Shown here piece by piece: positions 1 through 11,900 of a DNA stretch of 64,000 nucleotides (position 1 is its first letter; each line of letters starts with the position of its first letter). The translations under genes and the position numbers were made by a program. This DNA is from Linum tenue (lineage: Eukaryota > Streptophyta > Magnoliopsida > Malpighiales > Linaceae): the NCBI GenBank assembly GCA_946122785.1, contig CAMGYJ010000010.1:9523467-9587466 (forward strand). Reading direction: 5' to 3'. The notes below the pieces were generated by a model. It ran no database searches, was not told the origin of the DNA, and saw only the letters and a program-made list of their open reading frames with translations.

Positions 1-333
1 GAAGTGTTCAATGCATCATTTGATTGTTGATGAAATATGTTTGGCATGGATGGGTATGAATCGTTCTTGTGTGTGTAGGAACCTTTATAAGGGTTAATCC
101 TTTGAAGAGAGAGTTCTAATGCTCCTCCGTCGAAAGTGCAATAAACTTCAAACTTCCAATCAATGGTGAAACCGGATCACTCGAAACTCCACACAACAAT
201 TTGAACCTCAAAGCACCACTACACCATAAACAATAACACCAACTAGAAGTGTCACCTCGAGGTCGAGAGACTGAGTCCAAAAGGCGATTTCTCAACTTTG
301 GGAGGAGATCAACCCACCCACCCTATCCTTCGA
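1..333 (+). mobile_element. retroelement-derived segment fused to LRR fragment, copy 1 (cut by window start)
   Basis: Colinear with 1973-2305 and with the retroelement DNA ending at 23,048, so this is the right part of a retroelement piece that begins left of the window. It has no conserved domain of its own. Homology to the resistance gene starts immediately after it, at the sequence GCTCACTA. Confidence 0.75.
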
Positions 334-1701
334 GCTCACTACTCTTGAAGACCAATGAGGCTCGCCATTTGATGACAGAAGTCTTAACTAGCGAGGAAAC
401 CAACAAACTCATTTCCTCCATCGTTTCTTTGCACCTCTCTTCAACAAAGCGCAATAATTATCTGCGTAGTTTCACAATGAAATATGGAAGTGCTATTGAA
501 CCTGATGCATATGCTCATTTGCGAGGCATAAGATCATTAATCCTCAATTATTGTAATCTGATAGAAATACCATCCACAATCAGCCAACTAATTCATTTGA
601 GACATTTGGATTTATCCGATAACAAAAAGTTGATGAGCTTACCGGAAGAAATATGGGAGTTGTATAATCTCGAGACTCTGCTCCTCAATCACAATTTCGG
701 CTTGAAGATACTCCCCAGTGGAATGGGGAATAAGCTAGTCAACTTGAAGCATCTTGAAAATCACGAGGTGCCAGCGGTGCTCCCAAGATCAATGGCCAGA
801 TTAGGTAATCCTCTAAAGACGTTAACGACATTTAAAGTGGCTTACGACGACGAGGATGATACGGAGGGAGCTGGAGCTGGAGCTGGAGCTACTAATATTG
901 GGGATCTAGAGTTCATGAACCGGATTCAGGGATCCCTCACAATAGAAGGGTTAAGTAAAGTAACAAACTGTGAGGAGGTGAAGCGTGCAGAGCTCGCCAA
1001 GAAAGAATCTCTGACTCGTTTATCTCTGGAATTCCAATCCAATCAAGAAGAAGCCGGTCACAATCACAAGGAAGAACAAGTGCTGGAAGCCATAAGACCA
1101 TCATCAGTAAGTTTGGAAAAACTGGATGTACGGCACTGCAGGGGAGGGAGCATATGCCCTAGCTGGTTACTGTCACTCTCCAACTTAACATCCCTAACCT
1201 TCTATCGGTGCCCTGAAGTGGAGTATCTGCCCCCTTTGGGCGCCCTGCCCTCCCTCGAAGAGCTTCACTTGCGTGGCATGGGTAAAGTGAAGAAGGTTGG
1301 CCTTGAGTTCATGTTGGAGACCAGTGTGATACAACAGCAGCTACGGATGGGTAACAACAAAGGCCGTAATATTATTGCATTCCCTAAGCTCAAGCTGCTT
1401 AGTTTTTCGTGGATGTGGGATTGGGAAGTGTGGGATTTAGAAGGTGATGATCAGGAAGCCGGGATTCTCAGCTCGATGACGGTCATGCCCCGCCTGCGTC
1501 ATTTGGAGTTGGAATATTGCACGATACTTGAGAAGGTGCCAGATGTGCTTCTCCAGAAAACCACTCTGGAGGAGCTGACAATAAACCACAGTGGCGGGCT
1601 GGGGAGTTGCCAGTCGAAGGAGGTGTGGGAAAAAATCTCTCACATCCCCACCATTCGCCTCAATTTCAAGGACGTCCGAACAGCATTCAAGAATGAGATA
1701 G
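334..1701 (+). pseudogene. CNL resistance-gene fragment, LRR region only, tandem copy 1
   Basis: Encodes leucine-rich repeats closely similar to the C-terminal half of the CNL at 8944-12174 (RHLM, SSTKRNNYLRSF and AYAHLRGIRSLIL are shared). The coiled coil and the whole NB-ARC domain are missing; retroelement DNA replaces them at 333. The open frame runs upstream to a GTG at 249 inside the retroelement part, but the first in-frame ATG is at 372. It also contains a short Gly-Ala-Gly-Ala run (GAGAGAGA) absent from the intact gene. The frame ends at a splice donor (G|GTACTT at 1701/1702) equivalent to the donor of the intact gene, but the matching acceptor exon is not present downstream of this copy. 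This is most likely a pseudogene; transcription of a truncated LRR protein cannot be excluded. Confidence 0.8.
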
Positions 1702-1717
1702 GTACTTAAATTACATG

Positions 1718-1838
1718 CTATCTACTAGGGGTGGGCATTCGGTCGGTTTATGAATACCGGGTCCCCGAATTCGAACCGAATTATAATTTGGTTTGGTCGG
1801 TTTAAACCGAATTATAATTTCGTTCGGTTCGTTTTTTC
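1718..1838 (+). mobile_element. truncated 5' end of hAT element (copy 1)
   Basis: Begins with CTATCTAC followed by TAGGGGTGGGCA, the same left flank and terminal repeat as the full element at 3698-4198. It lacks an internal stretch present in the other copy and stops at about 1838, where retroelement DNA of the next tandem unit begins. Position 1718 is approximate; the terminal repeat itself begins a few bases later. Confidence 0.7.
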
Positions 1839-2305
1839 ACATGTTGTCATGTGAACCAATCAATTAAGATTGTTAACTACCTAATTCGACATTGTTTTCC
1901 ACTTTGCACCCTTGTTTCACATAGTAACCATCAAGTGTGGGGGTGTAAAAGATTGGATCCTAGGGACGATGAGAAGTGTTCAATGCATCATTTGATTGTT
2001 GATGAAATATGTTTGGCATGGATGGGTATGAATCGTTCTTGTGTGTGTAGGAACCTTTATAAGGGTTAATCCTTTGAAGAGAGAGTTCTAATGCTCCTCC
2101 GTCGAAAGTGCAATAAACTTCAAACTTCCAATCAATGGTGAAACCGGATCACTCGAAACTCCACACAACAATTTGAACCTCAAAGCACCACTACACCATA
2201 AACAATAACACCAACTAGAAGTGTCACCTCGAGGTCGAGAGACTGAGTCCAAAAGGCGATTTCTCAACTTTGGGAGGAGATCAACCCACCCACCCTATCC
2301 TTCGA
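1839..2305 (+). mobile_element. retroelement-derived segment fused to LRR fragment, copy 2
   Basis: 467 bp colinear, with no indel I could see and about three mismatches, with 22,582-23,048. The left edge is the tandem-duplication junction and the right edge (CTTCGA) is the fusion with the LRR coding sequence. Confidence 0.8.
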
Positions 2306-4930
2306 GCTCACTACTCTTGAAGACCAATGAGGCTCGCCATTTGATGACAGAAGTCTTAACTAGCGAGGAAACCAACAAACTCATTTCCTCCATCGTTTCT
2401 TTGCACCTCTCTTCAACAAAGCGCAATAATTATCTGCGTAGTTTCACAATGAAATATGGAAGTGCTATTGAACCTGATGCATATGCTCATTTGCGAGGCA
2501 TAAGATCATTAATCCTCAATTATTGTAATCTGATAGAAATACCATCCACAATCAGCCAACTAATTCATTTGAGACATTTGGATTTATCCGATAACAAAAA
2601 GTTGATGAGCTTACCGGAAGAAATATGGGAGTTGTATAATCTCGAGACTCTGCTCCTCAATCACAATTTCGGCTTGAAGATACTCCCCAGTGGAATGGGG
2701 AATAAGCTAGTCAACTTGAAGCATCTTGAAAATCACGAGGTGCCAGCGGTGCTCCCAAGATCAATGGCCAGATTAGGTAATCCTCTAAAGACGTTAACGA
2801 CATTTAAAGTGGCTTACGACGACGAGGATGATACGGAGGGAGCTGGAGCTGGAGCTGGAGCTACTAATATTGGGGATCTAGAGTTCATGAACCGGATTCA
2901 GGGATCCCTCACAATAGAAGGGTTAAGTAAAGTAACAAACTGTGAGGAGGTGAAGCGTGCAGAGCTCGCCAAGAAAGAATCTCTGACTCGTTTATCTCTG
3001 GAATTCCAATCCAATCAAGAAGAAGCCGGTCACAATCACAAGGAAGAACAAGTGCTGGAAGCCATAAGACCATCATCAGTAAGTTTGGAAAAACTGGATG
3101 TACGGCACTGCAGGGGAGGGAGCATATGCCCTAGCTGGTTACTGTCACTCTCCAACTTAACATCCCTAACCTTCTATCGGTGCCCTGAAGTGGAGTATCT
3201 GCCCCCTTTGGGCGCCCTGCCCTCCCTCGAAGAGCTTCACTTGCGTGGCATGGGTAAAGTGAAGAAGGTTGGCCTTGAGTTCATGTTGGAGACCAGTGTG
3301 ATACAACAGCAGCTACGGATGGGTAACAACAAAGGCCGTAATATTATTGCATTCCCTAAGCTCAAGCTGCTTAGTTTTTCGTGGATGTGGGATTGGGAAG
3401 TGTGGGATTTAGAAGGTGATGATCAGGAAGCCGGGATTCTCAGCTCGATGACGGTCATGCCCCGCCTGCGTCATTTGGAGTTGGAATATTGCACGATACT
3501 TGAGAAGGTGCCAGATGTGCTTCTCCAGAAAACCACTCTGGAGGAGCTGACAATAAACCACAGTGGGGGGCTGGGGAGTTGCCAGTCGAAGGAGGTGTGG
3601 GACAAAATCTCTCACATCCCCACCATTCGCCTCAATTTCAAGGACGTCCGAACAACATTCAAGAACGAGATAGGTACTTAAATTACATGCTACCTACTAG
3701 GGGTGGGCATTCGGTCGTTCGGTTCGGTCACCGAACCGAAATTATGAATACCGGGTCCCCGAATTCGAACCGAATTATAATTCGGTTCGGTCGGTTTAAA
3801 TCGAATTATAATTCCGTTCGGTTCGGTTTTTCACACAAAACCGAATTTGTTAAACTACTTGTATCTTCTTACTTTTAAATTATTTTTACCTCTAATATAA
3901 CCAATAAATATGTAATTATATGCATCAGCAATGATAAAATCAAACTTTTCAACACATAAGTCATAAAATATTTCAAATATTTAAGTCTAAAAACAACTAC
4001 AAACTTAAAAATTCACCATTTGGAGCTTGTAATTATAGTACTTCGGTATTTCGGTCGGAAATTCGGAAATTCGGTTCGGTTGAGAGAATCCTAATTTCCG
4101 AACTATCCATATTTTCCTTCCGAATTCCGAACCGAATAGCATTAATTCGATTTCGATTCGGTTCGGTTCGGGTTTACCGAACCGGTTGCCCACCCCTACT
4201 ACCTACCTAGCTGCTAAGTACTATATTATATTCTATCATTACTATACATTTTTTTATTTATATATAAAAAGAGCAAGTCAAAATTATTATTTAGTATTAA
4301 AAAATAGAGAACAATATTAAATTCGTTTATCTTTTTTTTTTTTCATAAACTCTTTTTCTCTTATAGTCAAGTACATAGGTGTATTTTCAATATTCTACAC
4401 GCAACGCAATGTCAACATAAGCTCTTCTTCTCCTACACTGGACTGAATTATCTAAGTGACTTTTCATAACTCAATTCGTTTATTATTAAATAAAATTTAT
4501 GTATTATTACCTGCAATATTAACAATCTCATCTGTTTGTATTACGCAAAAGTTCCACAAAATTTTTTAAATTTTACAAAGTAATTTAATCAAAAGCGAGA
4601 CTTATCCATAACTTGACTTTCTTATTAAACTGCACAATAGTACAGAAAGTACTGTTGAATATACTACTTAAAGCTTATAAAAGTATCATATCTGAACTAC
4701 TTTGTGAATGATTTTGATTTCAAAGTGGTGGAAGTTTTTAAAATTAATTTCTTTCCATACGAAGCACGCACGCGGCCAAAAACTACTTTGTGGGTTTGGA
4801 TAGATGAATGACTTTCTTGCAACGTGAAATGGCAGAAGCTATATCGGGAATCGGCTGCTCTTACAGCAAACCGGAGGAGGAGGAAGCAGGACATGGTGAT
4901 GATGACCACCATGAGGAAGAAATACGGTAA
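2306..4930 (+). pseudogene. CNL resistance-gene fragment, LRR region plus 3' exon, tandem copy 2
   Basis: Second copy of the LRR-only fragment. The frame from 2306 to 3673 is almost identical to copy 1; near the end WDK replaces WEK and RTTFK replaces RTAFK. Splice donor G|GTACTT lies at 3673/3674 and acceptor GGCAG| at 4835. The last exon is 4836-4930. It reads in phase 1 and ends EEEIR-stop, matching the 3' exon of the intact gene (12,092-12,174), including the shared SGIGCS and SKPEEE. The intron (3674-4835) is long because it holds a 501-bp hAT insertion. No NB-ARC or coiled coil is present upstream, so this is a truncated paralogue; its start would have to come from retroelement sequence or the internal ATG at 2344. 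Confidence 0.8.
3698..4198. mobile_element. non-autonomous hAT element, 501 bp, TSD CTACCTAC
   Basis: Terminal inverted repeat TAGGGGTGGGCA is perfect over 12 bp at both ends, and flanking 8-bp direct repeats CTACCTAC lie at 3690-3697 and 4199-4206. The paralogous intron at 11,941-11,955 shows the unoccupied site with a single CTACCTAC. The interior is rich in CGGTTCGGTT and AATTCGG repeats with no coding capacity. An 8-bp duplication is diagnostic of hAT elements. Confidence 0.93.
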
Positions 4931-6850
4931 TCCAATTGATTCGGCACTGCTCTCCCTCTTCAGTGGTGATAATGTCAGCTTCATTCGCTATTATGTTTGT
5001 TTGACTGTTGCAGTTCGGAGTGAGCAGAGCAAGAGCAACACACTCATTCGTTCTCTCCGCCCAATCACCTCCCCTCTATTGGTCCAACCAATCCGCCCAT
5101 CTCCGCTAGCAGCTGCCACCCGCACCCGGCTGCCGCATTCATCTATCATTTTACAGCACAGCTTTCAGATTGACGCTTGAATTACTGTGATAACATTTGA
5201 TTGAATCGTTTAAGACAACAATAAGAGTTTGCAAACAGAGCCCTCTGCCTCGATCGCCAGGAAAGTCTGTCTGCTGTTTGTATGCGTGTTTTGTGTCATA
5301 TTGTGCTCTTGGGAGTGTTACCAGAGCTAGAGTTGGCAAACAGAACATCTGTCTGGACTGGAGGAAGTCTGTCTGTTGTAAGCGAGTTTGTTTGTTTGTT
5401 TGTTTGTTTTGTGTCGACGTTGCGCTCTTGGGAGATTACGTTACCATAGCTGCTCATCTAATGGCATAACAAACTCTCTGTTTCTTCGTCCGTAGCATCC
5501 TACCGTATGTATCGTTGTTAAGCTGTCTTGTTAAATTTCTCTTTTCTATTTGATTTTGCCTTCTTGGCTTATGTTGGGGGAAATAGAAGAAGACAGAGTC
5601 TTTGTGCCTGTAGTATTTCCAAAAAATTGATCAATGTAAGCCTGTGTGCATGTTTTCAGACACAGGAATCATCATCGGTTGAATTCGGCAGCAACAACAG
5701 CCATAAATGTATTTGGTTTGGTGTACTTGTGAACATATTATGGCATCAGGATTGAGGAGCAGGGATCAACCTGAGTACCTGACACCGCTGCATCAAAGAG
5801 TGCACTTGTTTGCTGGAGCCTGCAGATGGAGGAACAGGTGATGGACCAATCGCGAGTTCATCGGATCGGGCAGAGGATATCAAGATGAGGCTGATTGCTA
5901 GGAATGGCATTGAAGAGGGAGCATGGATGATATCAAGAGGCGTGTGTATGTGGTTGTGAAAAATCAGTTTTGGAAATGGAATGTAGGCAAGTAGCAGCAG
6001 AGCAGGATTGTTTGGTTTCTGTAGTTCTGCTTTTTCTTTCTTTTTTTTCTTGGCCTCGCCTTTCCGTTTAGGAAAGAAGTAGGTTTTGGGCTTTTTTTTC
6101 TTTGTGGAGGTGTGGATTGCAGTTGGGCTTTTGTCTTTTTTGGGATCGATCCAGCATCTTCTTTTTTATGGGTTCACTTGATTTTGATGTTGTTTGCTAT
6201 TAAAGTTGGCCCAAGTTAGGTTGAAATGAAAAGTATTGTAGTCTGTGTTGACAATAGTCTAATCTACAAACTAGTCATCAAAATATTAGCTCTTCTGCCT
6301 TTATTTATTTCTTGGTTGAATTATGTTATTCTTTATTTTATTTTTTAAGGTACGTTATTCTTTATTAATTATGCAGCAAACATCCCCAGTCACTAAATAC
6401 TAAATAGTATAAGTAATCAACTCCGTGAGAGCGATGAGAAGTTTCCTCTTGTTGGTACAAAGCGAGTCCGAGGAGCTCACAATATAGAGTTGGGCGAGAT
6501 GCTGGCAGCCCAGCTTATATCCTGTGAATATAAGAATATTAAACAAACCCAATGTCTACTTGTACGGTAAGTGCAAAAAAAAAATATATATATAATTAAT
6601 TTCCTTTCTCCACTAACAACACAGGTGAAGCAGCCCTCATCTTTTGACAAAATTCAAAGGCCCCAAAAGAGAACAACTTGCAGGCCGCAGCACTTTGTGA
6701 CAAAATGCATCTGCAAAAGCTAAGCCGTGCCAAATTAGTACATATAATGAATTAACAAACACGGTCACGGTCACAGCTCTACCAAACCAAACTATCCAAT
6801 AAAAAACCTGTAATTAAAAATAATATTAAAGAGACCTAATCGCAACTACT
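4931..6850 (+). other. duplicated downstream region of CNL unit
   Basis: Non-coding stretch paralogous to about 12,175-13,735. Examples are the GGTGATAATGTCAGCTTCAT block at 4963 versus 12,243, TTTGTTTGTTTG runs, the GAGTTCATCGGAT block near 5855 versus 13,120, and the ACCTAATC block near 6835 versus 13,715. It is probably 3'UTR and downstream DNA of the resistance-gene unit. Open frames here are not conserved between the two copies, so I call none of them genes. Confidence 0.65.
6625..6680 (+). promoter_or_regulatory. CNL promoter-like block, copy 1
   Basis: A block containing GAAGC-GCCCTCA, TTTTGACAAAATTCAAAGG and CCAAAAGAGAACAA resembles 8741-8796, which lies about 150-200 bp upstream of the intact CNL start. 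Here no resistance-gene coding sequence follows. Confidence 0.5.
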
Positions 6851-6969
6851 TGTAAGGGCGAAGATCAAGTTGCAGCACTTGTTGACAATTTCGTCGCAAT
6901 TTCATCGCATGTGTAAAGATTAATAATCGAATTAATGATAAGAATAAGCTGACTGACGACGAGATTAAT

Positions 6970-7322
6970 TGTTAGTGTCGTCAGCTTCCCACGTCATGGC
7001 TGCTGCCATTATTTGGCAATTCCTGGGCCATCTTTTCCCCATAAAAGGGCGCTGCTGTTTTCAAGGCACTTCAAGAGAGTTTTAGAGAGAGGTTTTTGGG
7101 GGCAGATTTAATTAAGAGAGGGGAAAATCCGCAGAAATTCTTGCAGACAACGTTCAGCTTGGAGACCATACGGCCAAAATCCAGCGAGGTTAGTGTTTAA
7201 TTATTACACGTATTCCTTCTCACTAATTCTCCTAATATTAGAGTGTGGTATAAGTACAGCATAACCTTCTCTCAACAACTCGAGTTATTGGGACCAACTG
7301 GTTCTTGACATGGTATCAGAGC
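6970..7322 (+). mobile_element. LTR remnant followed by initiator-Met tRNA primer-binding site
   Basis: TGGTATCAGAGC at 7311-7322 is the standard plant LTR-retrotransposon primer-binding site complementary to initiator methionine tRNA. It directly follows a sequence ending TTGACA. A TG start at 6970 would give a 341-bp LTR with a TATA-like CATAAAAGGGCG near 7040. The 5' edge is uncertain and I found no second LTR, so this is probably a truncated element. Confidence 0.6.
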
Positions 7323-8695
7323 TGATTTGGCCAAGTGATCGTGTGTTCGAATCTCCACGACCCCCAATATTAACAGTTGATTAAAACACAAGATATAACA
7401 CCTACCAATAGCTATATTATTACTATCCTTTTCCAGCTACTAGTTGAAGTTCATATGAAACCATAAAAACGGATGAAAATTGCTTCTTTTACTACCGTTT
7501 CCCAGCTTCCGTACGTCTTAAACAGATCATCATCGATACTTGAGATTAATTGGTACGCTCGTCAGCTTCCACAATCAATCATGGCTGGCTGGCATCCTTT
7601 CCAAGTAAATACCTGTTCTCCCTGGGTTCCATCGCTGTTGAAGGGCGTGGGGTCTGGTGTGCTTAATTATGCCCAAAAGCTTAACCACTTGCTTAAATCC
7701 CTCCTTTTGGCTTATAGGAAATTAGTTAAATCAGTGGTCGAGGGTAATTAGAGTATTGGGAGATTTTAATTGTTTTAAAATCGAACCTAAATATATTTAA
7801 TTAGTTTATCAATAGTACTGATCTTATCAATAGCGATTTTAATTAGGACGAGGTAGCATGCTAATTCTAATATGTAGTTTATCAGCATGATGCTGACCAC
7901 TTTAATCATGGTTTACTAACCACTCTAGTCATGATTTGTTAATTTTAAATTAAATATGATGTTGGGGAGTAATGAGTAGCTTGTTTTGTATTTTCAGGAA
8001 AATAATTTTAATAGTTAAATTAAATTTGAAATTTGTATCTCCTCTCTATCATTTCTACATGAGAAAATTGCAAGTACTTGAATTAGTAGTGATTTAGCAA
8101 TTATATTGTAGCGATTTTATGTGTTTCTCAATGGTGATCTTACTACTATTAAGTTATTTTGATTATCACTATTTATTGATGAATTTTCATGAGAATGAGT
8201 ACTAGAAACGATAAATAAATATATCAAATCAAGAAAACGCCATTTATAGTAAAAAGTCAGTGCTTATAATATAAATCACTATTGAGATATACATTTTATA
8301 GAGCTAGTTTGACTCTGTTGTACCTTCTGCACTAACAGCTTCTCGCTTAAGCTATTAGAGAAGTACTTTAAAAAAAAATATATAGTAGAGCATTTGGACG
8401 AAAAAATATTATAAGTGTTTTTTAATATAAGAGATCAAGTAAAATTATTAAAAATGATTTCTTCAATATATGAATAAAATTCTAAAAAATGAAAAACAGT
8501 CAAAATCAATCTTGTTAGATAAAATTATGGTTTATTATTGATTTTTATGGTTATAATTATATGTTTAAAATTTTTAATTAATAGTACTTGCCTTGATCCA
8601 TTTTTTTCATGTATATTCATCATTAAAATGTTATTTTTGTTCTAAAATATCTATTTGTGTTATAAAATTACATAAGATATTTTAAATGGACTAAC
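7323..8695. other. AT-rich intergenic DNA, possible retroelement remnant at its left end
   Basis: 7323-7760 follows the primer-binding site and could be retroelement interior; it holds a 92-codon frame at 7473-7751 with no recognisable domain. The rest is AT-rich and shows nothing I can identify. Confidence 0.4.
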
Positions 8696-8696
8696 A

Positions 8697-8738
<42 letters not shown>
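8696..8738. repeat. (AT)n(AG)n microsatellite in CNL promoter
   Basis: An uninterrupted AT dinucleotide run passes straight into an AG run, ending a few bases before the conserved promoter block at 8741 and about 200 bp before the CNL start codon. Confidence 0.95.
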
Positions 8739-8740
8739 TT

Positions 8741-8796
8741 GAAGCCGCTCTCACCTTTTTGAGAAAATTAAAAGGGCCCAAAAGAGAACAAGTCGC
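8741..8796 (+). promoter_or_regulatory. CNL promoter block
   Basis: Contains GAAGCCGCTCTCACC, GAAAATTAAAAGGG and CCCAAAAGAGAACAA. Recognisable relatives lie at 6625-6680 and 13,928-13,984. Conservation across three copies in the cluster suggests a shared regulatory or transcript-leader region. This is inference from repetition only. Confidence 0.5.
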
Positions 8797-8943
8797 AATT
8801 AACGCTGAAATATGATTAGTTATTGACTTAATTAACTATAATAATGAGACCGACGAGACCATAGAAGATAGAACTGATGAAAACGCTTCTTTTCCTTTCC
8901 TTTCCCAGCTAGCTTCCCGTCTAGATCATTCGCTTCCGTCATC

Positions 8944-11900
8944 ATGGCAGCCATTGTTTCTGTAGTCCTGAGCGAGCTGGGTTCAATCACCACCGAAGAG
9001 CTCAAGAAACACGCGAAGCTTGTCCTCGGCGCAAAGAAAGATGTGGAGAAGCTCATATCCACTTTCAACGCCATCGAAGCTCTGCTGTTGGATGCAGAAG
9101 AGAAGCAATTGAAGGATGAAGGCGTCGAAAAATGGTTGAAGAAGCTCAAGGACGTGTCCTACGAGATCGATGATGTGCTGGACGAGTGGAGAACCAAGAT
9201 CCTCAAGCGTCAACTCAAAGGAGGCGGCGGCGGCGATCAACACGCTCGGTGCAGCTGCTTGGAGTTGAAGCTGCTTCGGATCTCCGATGTTCTTAAACGA
9301 GTATGCTGTTTTCTTCCTACTTGCTGTGACAAAATCGGTCTTCGGTATAATACCGCTTCGAGGGCAAAAAGTTTGAATGAGCGTCTAGACGATATAGATA
9401 AGGAGAAAAATAGGTACCCGTTGACTCGTAGGGAGAAGTCTTCGTACACAAGTTTGCAAACTAGTTCCAATATCAATTTCTCCAATGTGAAAGGCAGAGA
9501 AGAAGAATTAAGAATATTGAAGGACAAGTTATTGGATGATGAAAGTGTCAAAAGCATATCTATCCAAGGTCCCGGTGGGTTTGGGAAGACCACATTGGCC
9601 AAAATGCTATACAATGATAAAAAAGTAGAAGCTCATTTCGACAAAAGGATATGGGTCTGTGTGTCCAATCATTTTGATCAAGCAACTGTTGCTAAATCCA
9701 TACTTGAATCTTTCAAGAAATATACTCAAGGAAGTACAATTCCACACATGTTGGAAGAGATAAATGCGCATACGAAGGGCAAGAAGTTCCTTCTTGTTCT
9801 TGATGATGTGTGGGAAGCTGATCAGAGCAACTGGGATGAACTAATAACTTCTGTTTCCGACGGATTACCTGGAAGCAAAATCTTGTTGACTACACGAAAA
9901 AAGGAGGTTTCTTGGGCGTTACATTGTGCGGACGACGATATTTTGCTTATACAGAAGATACCTGAGGATGTGTGTCAAGCTATTTTCACACAAATTGCAT
10001 TTTATAGATGGAGCGATGAGGATAGAGAACGTGTCGAATATCTTTGTGAGAGAGTGGTAGAAAAGTGTTATGGTTCACCGCTTGCTGCAAAAGTTTTGGG
10101 AGGGGTACTACATGTGAAAAGATCTAAAAGGGAATGGATTCAGCTTCTCGGAAGTGAAATGTGGGAGATGAAAGAAGGAAGAGAAAAAGTCCTTGCTCCT
10201 CTAGCTTTGAGTTACTATGATTTGCCTCCGGCGCTTAGGCAGTGCTTTCAGTTCAGTTCAGTATTTCCGAAGGATCACCAAATGGAGAAGGACGAATTGA
10301 TTAAGTTGTGGATGTCACAGGGTTTTCTCAAGGCAACAACGAACCAAGATATGGAGGAGGTCGGTGAAGAGTACTTTCAAATATTAGTTATGCGGTCTTT
10401 CTTCCAAGATGTGGAAAAGGGAGAGAAGATGGGTGAGGAAAAAACATTATGCAAGATGCATGATTTGGTTCATGATTTTGCCCGACTCACAACCAAGAAC
10501 GAGTGCATCAGTATTCTGAAGCAAGATAGCTCACTAAACTTGAACATCAATGAGGTTCGTCATTTGATGGTACAAGTTTTGAGTAGCGAGGAAACCAACA
10601 AACTCATGTCCTCCATCATTTCTTCACGCCTCTCTTCAACAAAGCGCAATAATTATCTACGTAGTTTCACAGTGAAATATGGAAGTGCTATTGAAATTGA
10701 GGTATATGCTCATTTGCGAGGCATAAGATCGTTAATCCTCAACCATTGTGATACGAGAGAAATACCATCGGCAATCTCCCAGCTAGTTCATTTGAGACAT
10801 TTGGATTTGTCCAATAACAGGTACTTGAGGGAGCTGCCGGAAGAAATATGCGAGTTGTATAATCTCGAGACTCTGTTCCTCAATGGCAACATGAAATTGG
10901 AGAGGCTCCCCAGTGGAATGGGGAATAAGCTGGTGAACTTAAAGCATCTTGAAAATCACTTGGTCCCAGCGGTGCTCCCAAGATCAATGGCCAGGCTAGG
11001 TAATTCCCTGAAGACATTAACCACGTTTAATCTGGAGGCTGATGCGGAGGGAGGTACAAATATTGGGGATCTAGAGTGCATGAACCGAATTCAGGGATCC
11101 CTTAGAATAAGAAGGTTGGGCAATGTAACAAACTGTGCGGAGGTGAAGCGTGCAGAGCTCGCCAAAAAAGAATCTCTGACTTCTTTGCAACTGGAATTCA
11201 ACTCCAGAAAAGAAAAGGCCAGCGACAAGGAAGAACAAGTGTTGGAAGCCATCATGCCATCATCAACAAGCTTGGAACGCCTACGTGTAGCATGGTACAT
11301 GGGAGAAAGCATATGCCCTAGCTGGTTGATGTCACTCTCCAACTTAACATCCCTAGAATTCGAGGGGTGCGATCAAGTGGAGCATCTTCCCCCTTTGGGG
11401 GCCCTGCCCTCCCTCGAAGAACTTCGCTTGGATAACATGAATAAAGTGAACAAGGTTGGGGTTGAGTTCTTGTTGGGTGACAACAAAGGCCGTGATATTG
11501 TTGCATTCCCTAAGCTCACGCTGCTTAGTTTTTCGTGGATGAGGGATTGGCAAGTGTGGGATCTAGAGGGTGATGATCATGAAGCCGGGATGCTGATCAG
11601 CTCGATGACAGTCATGCCCCGCCTGCGTTGCTTGAAGTTTTTCCACTGCGAGAAGCTTGAGAAGGTGCCGGATGTGCTTCTCCGGAAAACCACTCTGGAG
11701 CGGCTGGAGATATACAGCAGTGGCGGGCTGGGGAGCTACAGGTTCAATCTTGTCGACCTTTGGGTTCCGATTCTGGAACAGGAGGATACCGCCGGGTTGG
11801 GGATCTACAGGTCCTACCTTAATAAAGGCAAAATGGCGCCGAAGGAGGTGTGGGACAAAATCTCTCACATCCCCACCATCATCCTCCATGGACAGGACAT

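Noticed and set aside
249..333. Apparent N-terminus of the LRR fragments (SPRGRETESKRRFLN...)
   Set aside because: The frame opens with GTG, not ATG, and this part is retroelement DNA that also occurs at 22,964 without any LRR. Not a real N-terminus.
4824..5180. 118-codon plus frame starting MKWQKLYRES
   Set aside because: It overlaps the conserved 3' exon of the CNL family in a different frame; the conserved frame is the exon, not this one.
9237..9614. Minus-strand frame over the CNL coiled coil and P-loop
   Set aside because: Antisense of a confident coding exon.
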